Positions 1-7,017 of a stretch of DNA of 64,000 nt are shown one piece after another. The notes beneath the pieces are model-generated. The model was not told where the DNA came from and made no database searches. It worked only from the letters and a program-made list of their open reading frames with translations. Each line of letters starts with the position of its first letter. Position 1 is the first letter of the stretch. Source of the DNA: Chelativorans petroleitrophicus. Lineage in GTDB: Bacteria; Pseudomonadota; Alphaproteobacteria; Rhizobiales; Rhizobiaceae. Position numbers and translations under genes: made by a program. Location: the NCBI RefSeq assembly GCF_025398195.1, contig NZ_JAODNV010000001.1:105969-169968 (forward strand). The letters are read 5' to 3'.

Positions 1-310
1 GCAGGCCGGAAGGCGGCTGTTTAGCCTTTTCGAGCTCCTCCACCGCGAGCCGGAAATATTCCGCCGCCATTGGGCGGCTCTCGCCGGCCGCCACTCTCTC
101 CTCAAGGGCCTGGCCGAAGCTCTCGATATGGTCCTGAACCAGCGCCTTCAGAAGCGCGGCCTTGGTCGGGAAATTGTAAAGAAGCCCGCCCTTCGAGATC
201 CCGGCGCGCGCGGCTACCGCATCCAAAGACAGATGCGCCGAGCCCTCCGTTCGGGCGAGTTCGGCGGCCGCCTTCAGAATCTTGTCTCTGGTGTTCTTGC
301 GCCGAGTCAT
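1..310 (-). CDS. TetR/AcrR-family transcriptional repressor (3' part beyond the left edge)
   Basis: The reverse strand from ATG 310 reads without a stop to the window edge, so only about 103 N-terminal residues are visible. They carry the typical TetR DNA-binding helices: start MTRRKNTRDKILKAAAELA, then a helix-turn-helix ending in GISKGGLLYNFPTKAALL, where the KGxLYxxFxxKxxL signature is clear. The C-terminal ligand domain lies outside the window. It is divergent from an RND efflux adaptor/permease pair, with a 16-bp perfect palindrome between them, so it is probably the local repressor of that pump. The ligand is unknown. Family assignment is firm; the target is inferred from position. Confidence 0.88.
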   Translation of the reverse strand, partial: MTRRKNTRDKILKAAAELARTEGSAHLSLDAVAARAGISKGGLLYNFPTKAALLKALVQDHIESFGQALEERVAAGESRPMAAEYFRLAVEELEKAKQPPSGL

Positions 311-339
311 CGTAGCATGTCTATTGCCGGGATTGACAA

Positions 340-355
340 TACCGTCCGGACGGTA
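340..355. promoter_or_regulatory. 16-bp perfect palindrome, probable TetR operator
   Basis: TACCGTCCGGACGGTA is a perfect palindrome between the divergent TetR and RND genes. TTGACA at 333-338 lies just to its left and could be the -35 of the pump promoter, which puts the palindrome in the spacer, where bound repressor would block RNA polymerase. TetR-family operators are usually palindromes of about this size. Use by the adjacent regulator is inferred. Confidence 0.6.
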
Positions 356-435
356 CAGTACGCGCGTCACCCCTACAAGGCTGGCCTGATCGGCGCGGCC
401 TCAATGTGCCAACGACATCTCCACGGAACCGTTCC

Positions 436-1623
436 ATGGTCCTGCGCTTCATCATCGCCTTTGTCCTCGTAGTCTTAATCGGCGGAGGGCTGGTGGGCTT
501 CAACATCTTCCGCGACCGGGCGATCGAGCAGTATTTCGCCAATATGCCCACGCCGACGCTGACGGTGTCCACGACCACCGTCGAGCCCATCACCTGGAAT
601 CCCGGCATCGACGCCATAGGCACGGTGAGTGCCGCCAACGGGGTGGACTTGACGGTTGAGACCACCGGCATCGTGGAGGAAATTCTGTTTTCCGCGAACA
701 CCCGGGTCGAAAAGGGCGATGTGCTCGTGCGGCTCGATGACGAAATGCAGAGGGCGGATCTCGCCGCCGCGCGGACCCAGGCGGAACTCGACCGGCAGAC
801 GCTGGAGCGCGCACGCGAGCTTCAGCGGCGCGGCGTGGGGTCGCAGTCGACTCTGGATCAGGCCGAAGCAGCCGCTTCGGCGTCGGCCTCCCAGGTGGCG
901 AAGCTGGAAGCGGCGCTGAACCAGAAGCAGCTTCGGGCGCCATTTTCCGGCGTGATCGGCATTCCGCGTATCGAGCTCGGCCAATATCTCTCGCCGGGCA
1001 CGGTGGTAGCGACGCTGCAGGATCTGGACCATATGCGCGTGGACTTCACCGTGCCGGAGCAGCGGTTCGAAGAGCTCAAGATCGGCCAGCAGGTACGCGT
1101 GGGCCTCACCGGCGACGACATGCCCTTTACGGGAAGTATAATCGGCATCGACCCGAAGATCGATCCCTCCAGCCGGCTAGTCTCGGTGCGGGCGGAAGTT
1201 GAGAACGCCGAAGGCCGGCTCGTTCCGGGCCAGTTCGTGCGCGTGCGTGTGGAGCTTCCGGCCGAGGACGATGTGATCGCCGTGCCGCAAACCGCGCTCG
1301 TGACCAGCCTTTACGGCGACTACGTCTACCGTCTGCGGCCGCTGGAAAGCGCCGGGGATGCGGCGCCAGGCGCGGATCAGGCCGGGCAGGAAGGCGCGCA
1401 GGCTGCGGAGGCGCAGAATGAAGCCGGAAACGGCGAGGTGTTCGTGGCTGAACAGATGTTCGTGAAGGTCGGGAGACGCGCCAACGGCTCGGTCGAGATC
1501 GTTGAGGGTCTGTCCGCCGGGGACGTGGTGGTAGATGCCGGGCAGAACCGGCTTTCCAACGGCGCACGGGTGACCATCGACAACACCGTGCGGCCGATAC
1601 AGGTGGGAGCGGAAGCCAGATGA
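436..1623 (+). CDS. RND efflux periplasmic adaptor (membrane fusion protein, AcrA/MexE type)
   Basis: Periplasmic adaptor that links an inner-membrane RND pump to an outer-membrane channel. The N-terminus is one hydrophobic anchor (MVLRFIIAFVLVVLIGG), followed by a lipoyl half-domain (VEEILFSANTRVEKGDVLVRL), a helical hairpin rich in Ala, Arg and Glu, the second lipoyl half (LRAPFSGVIGI) and a beta-barrel region. Near residue 315 there is an Ala/Gly/Gln-rich insertion. I chose ATG 436, with a weak GGAA upstream; an in-frame GTG at 406 would add ten residues. The stop overlaps the permease start (ATGA), so the two are translationally coupled. No outer-membrane factor is nearby, so a shared channel encoded elsewhere is likely. 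Confidence 0.87.
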   Translation: MVLRFIIAFVLVVLIGGGLVGFNIFRDRAIEQYFANMPTPTLTVSTTTVEPITWNPGIDAIGTVSAANGVDLTVETTGIVEEILFSANTRVEKGDVLVRLDDEMQRADLAAARTQAELDRQTLERARELQRRGVGSQSTLDQAEAAASASASQVAKLEAALNQKQLRAPFSGVIGIPRIELGQYLSPGTVVATLQDLDHMRVDFTVPEQRFEELKIGQQVRVGLTGDDMPFTGSIIGIDPKIDPSSRLVSVRAEVENAEGRLVPGQFVRVRVELPAEDDVIAVPQTALVTSLYGDYVYRLRPLESAGDAAPGADQAGQEGAQAAEAQNEAGNGEVFVAEQMFVKVGRRANGSVEIVEGLSAGDVVVDAGQNRLSNGARVTIDNTVRPIQVGAEAR

Positions 1624-4600
1624 ACATCTCCGCACCCTTTATCCGGCGGCCGGTTCTCTCCACGGTTCTGGCGTTCATGATCCTGCTGCTCGGGCTGCAG
1701 GGCATGGCGAATCTTTCCGTCCGGCAATATCCGGAGGTGGAGGAGACGGTCATCACCATCACCACCACGTATCCCGGCGCAAGCCCGGAGCTCATCCAGG
1801 GCTTCATAACCTCGCCCATTGCCGCAGCCGTCTCCACGACGGAGAATATCGACTACGTCTCCTCCCAGAGCCGGCCCTCGGCCAGTGTGGTGACCGTGCA
1901 GATGCAACTCGGCTCCAACCCGGACATCGCCTTGACCGAGGTCATGTCCAAGGTGCAGCAGGTTCGCGGCCAGCTGCCCAGCGATGCGGAAGACCCGGTC
2001 ATCGTCAAGGGGACAGGCATGCAGTTCGCGACAATGTACATCGCGCTGCAGAACCCGAACATGACGCCCGAGCAGCTCACCGAATACATCGAGCGGGTCA
2101 TTCGCCCGCGCGTTTCGACCATCGAGGGTGTGGCTGAGGTGCAGATCATGGGAGCGGCCAACTACGCCATGCGCGTGTGGATTGATCCCATCCGGCTGGC
2201 CGCCCGCGGCATCACGGCTGCAGAGGTGGTGAACGCGGTCAATGCGGCGAACTTCCTGTCGGCTCCCGGCAAGACCAAGAACGAGTATGTCGCCTATCCG
2301 ATCACGACGGAGACGACGCTGCGCACGCCCGAGGCGTTCGGGGCGCTGCCTCTTGCGTCGAACGGCGACGAGGTGGTGCGCCTGCGCGACGTGGCCGATG
2401 TCGAGCTGGCCGCCGAAAGCACCGAAATGATCGTCAACTTCAACGGCCAGCCTGGAACCTTCATCGGCATCTTCCCCACGCCCGCCGCGAACCCGCTTGA
2501 TACGGCTGATGCGGTGCTTGCGGAAATGCCGGCCATCCAGGCAAGCCTGCCGGAAGGCATGACCATGGAGGTGGTCTACGACGCGACCGATTCGATCAGC
2601 GCGTCGATCGAGGAGGTGTTCAAGACGATCGCCGAGGCCGTGGTGATCGTGGTGCTGGTGATCCTCCTGTTCCTGGGCTCCTTCCGCTCGGTCCTGATGC
2701 CGATCGTGACCATTCCGCTCTCGCTCGTGGGCGTGTGCTTCCTCCTTTATCTCGTCGGCTTCTCGATCAACCTGCTCTCGCTGCTCGCCATGGTTCTCGC
2801 TATCGGTCTGGTGGTGGATGACGCCATCGTGGTGGTCGAAAACATCCACCGGCATATCGAAGAGGGCCTGTCACCGCTTCAGGCGGCATTCACCGGTATG
2901 AAGGAGATATCGACTGCCGTGATCGCCATGACGATCACGCTTGCCGCCGTCTTCGCGCCGCTTGCCTTCACCGGCGGGCTGACCGGATCGCTGTTCCGCG
3001 AGTTCGCTTTCACGCTGGCGGGCGCGGTGATCATCTCCGGCATCGTCGCGCTTACCATCACGCCGATGATGAGTGCGCGCATCCTGAAGACCGGCATGCA
3101 CAGCCGCTTCCAGAACTTGGTAGACCGGACCTTCACGCGCGTCGAGAACCGCTATGAAAGGCTGGTGTCCGGCTCGCTCAAATACCGGCCGGTCACGCTG
3201 ATGATCGTCCTCTCGCTCGTCGCTCTCGCAGGCTTCCTGTTCATGAAGACGTCGAGCGAGCTGGCGCCCGAGGAGGATCAGGGTGCGCTCTTCTCGCTCA
3301 TTACGGCGCCGCGCTACGCCACGTCGGAATATACGAGTCTCTATACGGACCAGATTCGCGAGCTCACCAAGGATCTGCCTGAACTGACGACCAACTTCTC
3401 GGTCGTCGGCTTCGGTGGCCAGACCAACAGCGGCATCGCGCTCTGGGCCTTCGAGGACTGGTCCCAGCGCGAACGCTCGCAGAAGGAAATCCAGGCGGAT
3501 ATCCAGCAACGCCTTTCAAAGGTGGCGGGCGTGGAGGCGCTTGTCTTCGCGCCGCCCTCGCTGCCGGGGGCTGGCGGCGGGCTGCCGATCTCGGTCGTCA
3601 TCCAGTCCACCGGCGATCCGAGCCAAGTCTACGAGGTGGCGGAAGAAATCCGGCGGAAGGCGCAGGAAAGCGGCCGCTTCATCGTGGTGCAGAACTCGCT
3701 GAGCTTCGACGCGCCGCAGGTCACCGTCAGTGTGGACCGGGAGCGCGCGGCCGCGCTTAACATTCCCGCCCGCGACATCGGCACCACGCTTGGCGTGCTG
3801 GTGGGCGGCGGCGCCATCGCCCAGTTCGACCGGGACTCCAACAGCTACGACATCATCACGCAGGTGCCGGAACGCTACCGCCAGAATCCCGAAAGCCTCG
3901 GCGATTTCTTCGTACGCAGTTCGACGGGACAGATGGTGCCGCTTTCGGCGGTGGTCTCGATCTCCACCGCCGCGTCGCCCGCCTCCATTGAGCAGTTCAA
4001 TCAGCTCAACGCGGCGACCATCTCGGCGCTGCCCCTGCCCGGCGTGACCACCGGTGACGGGCTGCAGACCATCGAGGAGATTGCGCGGTCTACGCTGCCC
4101 GAAGGTTTCTTCATCGATTATTCGGGGCAGTCGCGGCTCGAGAAGGAGCAGGGCAACACGATCCTCGTCGCTTTCACGATGGCGATCATCGTCATCTATC
4201 TTGTCCTTGCCGCCCAGTTCGAGAGCTTCCGCGATCCGCTGATCATCATGATGTCGGTGCCGTTGTCCATCTTCGGCGCGATCGTGCCTCTGAATCTCGG
4301 TCTCGGCACGCTGAACATCTTCACGCAGGTGGGGTTGATCACGCTCATCGGCCTGATCACCAAGCACGGCATTCTGCTGGTCGAGTTCGCGAACCAGCAG
4401 CGTGAGGCGCACGGGATGTCCCGCAGGGAGGCGATCGTCGCCTCGGCCAAGGTGCGCCTGCGTCCGATCCTGATGACTACCGGCGCCATGTCGCTGGGCG
4501 TCGTTCCGCTCATCATGGCTTCGGGTGCCGGCGCCGCAGCGCGCTACTCCATGGGCCTGGTTATCTTCTCCGGCATTCTGATCGGGACGATGTTCACCCT

Positions 4601-4691
4601 GTTCGTGGTGCCGATGTTCTACACCTTCATCGCGAGCCGGACCGTCGCCGCGCGCGCAGGGGCGGAGACGCAGGCACCCGCGAGCGCTTGA
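1620..4691 (+). CDS. RND multidrug efflux permease (HAE1 family, AcrB/MexF type)
   Basis: Inner-membrane proton-driven drug exporter of 1023 residues, a normal length for the family. The start MNISAPFIRRPVLSTVLAFM is typical of HAE1 pumps. Two large periplasmic loops are separated by two blocks of membrane helices. The proton-relay motif GLVVDDAIVVVENI, with its Asp-Asp pair in TM4, is intact. The second block ends in GLITLIGLITKHGILLVEFANQ, again characteristic. ATG overlaps the stop of the upstream adaptor gene. A strong terminator follows the gene, so adaptor and permease form a two-gene operon facing a TetR repressor. Substrates cannot be read from sequence. Confidence 0.93.
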   Translation: MNISAPFIRRPVLSTVLAFMILLLGLQGMANLSVRQYPEVEETVITITTTYPGASPELIQGFITSPIAAAVSTTENIDYVSSQSRPSASVVTVQMQLGSNPDIALTEVMSKVQQVRGQLPSDAEDPVIVKGTGMQFATMYIALQNPNMTPEQLTEYIERVIRPRVSTIEGVAEVQIMGAANYAMRVWIDPIRLAARGITAAEVVNAVNAANFLSAPGKTKNEYVAYPITTETTLRTPEAFGALPLASNGDEVVRLRDVADVELAAESTEMIVNFNGQPGTFIGIFPTPAANPLDTADAVLAEMPAIQASLPEGMTMEVVYDATDSISASIEEVFKTIAEAVVIVVLVILLFLGSFRSVLMPIVTIPLSLVGVCFLLYLVGFSINLLSLLAMVLAIGLVVDDAIVVVENIHRHIEEGLSPLQAAFTGMKEISTAVIAMTITLAAVFAPLAFTGGLTGSLFREFAFTLAGAVIISGIVALTITPMMSARILKTGMHSRFQNLVDRTFTRVENRYERLVSGSLKYRPVTLMIVLSLVALAGFLFMKTSSELAPEEDQGALFSLITAPRYATSEYTSLYTDQIRELTKDLPELTTNFSVVGFGGQTNSGIALWAFEDWSQRERSQKEIQADIQQRLSKVAGVEALVFAPPSLPGAGGGLPISVVIQSTGDPSQVYEVAEEIRRKAQESGRFIVVQNSLSFDAPQVTVSVDRERAAALNIPARDIGTTLGVLVGGGAIAQFDRDSNSYDIITQVPERYRQNPESLGDFFVRSSTGQMVPLSAVVSISTAASPASIEQFNQLNAATISALPLPGVTTGDGLQTIEEIARSTLPEGFFIDYSGQSRLEKEQGNTILVAFTMAIIVIYLVLAAQFESFRDPLIIMMSVPLSIFGAIVPLNLGLGTLNIFTQVGLITLIGLITKHGILLVEFANQQREAHGMSRREAIVASAKVRLRPILMTTGAMSLGVVPLIMASGAGAAARYSMGLVIFSGILIGTMFTLFVVPMFYTFIASRTVAARAGAETQAPASA

Positions 4692-4716
4692 ATCCGGCAC
4701 CTGTGAGCGCCTGAAT

Positions 4717-4747
4717 AAAGGCGGACCCTTCGGGCGTCCGCCTTTTT
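4717..4747 (+). terminator. Rho-independent terminator of the first RND operon
   Basis: AAAGGCGGAC (4717-4726) pairs with GTCCGCCTTT (4736-4745) around a 9-nt loop and runs into TTTTT. It lies 25 bp after the permease stop. Confidence 0.85.
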
Positions 4748-4801
4748 GCTCGACAGCGCCTTGCGCGACCGGCAGAAAAACAACGTCAGTGGCACGCTTT
4801 T

Positions 4802-5200
4802 TTATCGCGGCGGCAGGACCACCTGATCCGTGAAGAAGAGGTCGGTCAGGAGCGACCGCATGGCGATCAGGCCATTGGTGTTGTCGATCATGTCTGACGT
4901 GATCGAAGGCTGCGCCAGAAGGATCTGGAGGACGGCGCGCACCACCGCGAGATCGGCCAGGAAGCGTTCGCGGAAAGCCGCGCCATGCGGCCCGCCCACT
5001 TCGCCCTGAAGCGCCGTTTCGAGATCGTCGAGCGCGCCGCGGAAGCGCTTCAGATATTGCCGGATCTGGCTTTCTCCCGCGCCCTCGGCCGTTTCGCGCT
5101 TCCGCCCCTGGGCCGCATAGGCCAGCATGAACTCATAGGATTCCTCGATGCGGTCGAACGCGTCGCGCATCTCGATAGCCTGATTCATCTCATCGATCAT
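4802..5200 (-). CDS. Uncharacterised helical protein, last gene of the molybdenum hydroxylase operon
   Basis: 132 residues, predicted soluble and largely alpha-helical (MIDEMNQAIEMRDAFDRIEE at the start, later ERFLADLAVVRAVLQILLAQ). There is no signal peptide, cysteine or metal motif, and I do not recognise the family. Its ATG overlaps the cytochrome b stop as ATGA (5197-5200), which implies translational coupling and a shared role. By position it could be an assembly or maturation factor, or a regulator of the oxidoreductase upstream; this is inference only. The coding sequence is convincing because of the overlap and the high-GC codon use shared with its neighbours. Confidence 0.7.
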   Translation of the reverse strand: MIDEMNQAIEMRDAFDRIEESYEFMLAYAAQGRKRETAEGAGESQIRQYLKRFRGALDDLETALQGEVGGPHGAAFRERFLADLAVVRAVLQILLAQPSITSDMIDNTNGLIAMRSLLTDLFFTDQVVLPPR

Positions 5201-5802
5201 GCGTTGCTGCCCTTTCTGGCCTTTTCCGGGCCCTTTCCGTGGATCATCGCGAGGAGAAAGTCCCGATGTTCAGGGAGGAGAGCGAAATAGACGTGGAGGA
5301 TGAACAGGAACAAAAGCGCAAGCGCCCCTGTGCCATGGAGCACATAGATCACCCCCCAGGTCTGATCGGTGAAAATCGCGGGATTGCGGTTCCAGAAGGT
5401 GGTGTCGATCTTGGCGAGCATCAGGAGGCCGGTCGCAAGTAGCGTGAGGACGCAGATAGCGGCCGCGAGGTGGAAGCCCTTCTGGAAGACGTCGTACTTG
5501 GCTTCGGAAAGCCCCTTCGGCGCGCCCCCGCCTGCGGCATATCCGATCTCGCGGATGTCGTCCGGCCCGGGGATCATCTCGCTCACGCCGTGCACGAGCA
5601 TCACGCGGACGAGATGATAGAGCACCAGGACCGTCAACAGGACGCCGAAGGTCCAGTGGAGCGGCACCCAGTCGAACCGGATGCCGAGGATGGGCAGGAA
5701 AGCAGTCGCCCCAAGCACGATAACGGTGACGGCCATGCCCCAGTGGAAAAGGCGATCGGCAAGACGGTGGCGCACGCCTTGCTGCCGAACCGGAGTGGTC
5801 AT
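5197..5802 (-). CDS. Membrane cytochrome b subunit (FdnI / b561-like)
   Basis: A 201-residue integral membrane protein with about four transmembrane helices. Histidines in or next to helices suit two b-type hemes: His20 (LFHWGM), His49 (PLHWTF), His63 (LYHLVR), His111 (GFHLAA), His156 (VLHGTG) and His170 (ILHVYF). This resembles the gamma subunits of formate dehydrogenase and hydrogenase, which pass electrons to quinone. ATG 5802 has GAGGA just before it and gives a natural N-terminus. It lies in one leftward operon with a Tat-exported molybdenum hydroxylase, so it is probably the electron exit to the quinone pool. Which histidines bind heme is inferred. Confidence 0.82.
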   Translation of the reverse strand: MTTPVRQQGVRHRLADRLFHWGMAVTVIVLGATAFLPILGIRFDWVPLHWTFGVLLTVLVLYHLVRVMLVHGVSEMIPGPDDIREIGYAAGGGAPKGLSEAKYDVFQKGFHLAAAICVLTLLATGLLMLAKIDTTFWNRNPAIFTDQTWGVIYVLHGTGALALLFLFILHVYFALLPEHRDFLLAMIHGKGPEKARKGSNA

Positions 5803-5851
5803 TCCTCGCTGTTCCCTTGAATGGTTATTGAGGTGGGGTGACGCCGGGCGG

Positions 5852-6001
5852 TCAGCCTGCCCGGCGGCGCAGTGTCCGTATGACGAGGTGCAGGACGATG
5901 AAGGCGGCTGCCGCCGCGACGGGAAGCCAGAGAATGTCCCAGTTGATGCCGACAAGCATTCTCTGGCCGAAGGCGTCCTGCGTGTGCCGAAGCAGTTCCA
6001 T
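5852..6001 (-). CDS. Small single-span membrane protein (49 aa) in the molybdenum hydroxylase operon
   Basis: Between the FAD subunit and cytochrome b genes the reverse strand encodes 49 residues from ATG 6001 to TGA 5852. The N-terminal part (MELLRHTQDAFGQRMLVGIN) is polar. A hydrophobic span follows (WLPVAAAAAFIVLHLVI), and the tail RTLRRRAG is strongly basic, which predicts an N-out/C-in single helix. The start is only 3 bp from the upstream stop. The span holds one histidine. It may be an assembly partner or anchor for the cytochrome/enzyme complex. It is short enough to be missed by routine gene calling. I know of no named family. Confidence 0.6.
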   Translation of the reverse strand: MELLRHTQDAFGQRMLVGINWDILWLPVAAAAAFIVLHLVIRTLRRRAG

Positions 6002-6004
6002 GGC

Positions 6005-6994
6005 CTATGCCAGTGAGCGGATCGCGCGCACGGCGAGGTTCTCCATCAGCGGAATCTTGAAGTGGTTGAAGTTGAGCGGCTCCGCTCCGCGCGAGGCCAC
6101 GCGCTTCACCAAAGTCTCCAGTTCCTGTCCGGGCTTTTCTCCGCGCACCAGGCTTTCCACATCGGTGAGCCTGCGCGGCGTGCATTCCACCGCGCCGCAG
6201 ACCATCGAGATGTCGGAGATCGCCCCGTTCTCCATTTTCGCGGCCATGGCGATGTTGACGAGCGCGAAATCCCATGTCTGGCGGTCGGCCACCTTCTCGA
6301 AATACTGGCGCGATCCAGCCCATTTTCCGGGAATGCGGATGCCCACGAGAATGTCGCCCGGCTCCAGCGCCGTCATGCGGGTGATGTCGATCGCAGGCCC
6401 GATGAAGAAATCGGAGGCCAGTATGTCCTGCCGGCTCCCGGCCCGCTCGACGGTGAACACCGCCTCGAGGGCCGTTAGAGCGATGGCCGTGTCCGAGGGC
6501 GTGACGGCCACACAGCGGCTGACCCCGAACAGCGCGTGTTCGCGGTTCATGGCAGTGGGCGTGTTGGCGTAGCAGGTGTTGCCGCCCGCGCGGTAACAGG
6601 GAAACCCGTCCCGGTAATACGGGCAACGAGTATCCTGCGAGACATTGCCGCCGATCGTACCCTTGTTGCGGATCTGCGGCGAGGCGACGTGCAGCGCCGC
6701 TTGGGCCAGGGCAGGGAACCGGCTTTTCACCAGCTCGCTCTCGTTCACCTCGGTGAGCGTGGTCGTCGCACCGATCCAAAGGCCCCCGTCATCCTCCTCG
6801 CGGATGCCGTGCAGGTCCGGGATGCCCGCGATGTCCACTACGACGGCAGGCATCTTCACCCGGTGCTTGAACCAGTCGAGACTGTCCATGCCGCCAGCGA
6901 GAATCCAGGCGTCCTGGTGGTCGCCGAGAATGGCCCGGGCATCTTCCAGCGTTGCAGGCTGGAAAAGCTCGAAATTGTGCATCACGTCAGTCAT
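6005..6994 (-). CDS. Xanthine dehydrogenase-family FAD-binding subunit with an extra four-Cys loop
   Basis: Medium, FAD-binding subunit of a molybdenum hydroxylase (CoxM/PaoB/HcrB family), 329 residues. FAD motifs are ILAGGMDSL (31-39) and GTIGGNV (112-118). Just after the second motif is a cysteine-rich insertion with Cys124, Cys133, Cys141 and Cys161. Comparable loops hold an additional [4Fe-4S] cluster in the E. coli aldehyde oxidoreductase PaoB and in 4-hydroxybenzoyl-CoA reductase, and are absent from ordinary xanthine dehydrogenases. I chose ATG 6994 because GGAGGAGG lies 5 nt upstream; an upstream codon at 7021 would overlap the large-subunit gene. The protein has no Tat signal of its own and would be exported with the Fe-S subunit. 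Confidence 0.9.
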   Translation of the reverse strand: MTDVMHNFELFQPATLEDARAILGDHQDAWILAGGMDSLDWFKHRVKMPAVVVDIAGIPDLHGIREEDDGGLWIGATTTLTEVNESELVKSRFPALAQAALHVASPQIRNKGTIGGNVSQDTRCPYYRDGFPCYRAGGNTCYANTPTAMNREHALFGVSRCVAVTPSDTAIALTALEAVFTVERAGSRQDILASDFFIGPAIDITRMTALEPGDILVGIRIPGKWAGSRQYFEKVADRQTWDFALVNIAMAAKMENGAISDISMVCGAVECTPRRLTDVESLVRGEKPGQELETLVKRVASRGAEPLNFNHFKIPLMENLAVRAIRSLA

Positions 6995-7017
6995 TGTGTT
7001 CCTCCTCCCAGGTCCGC

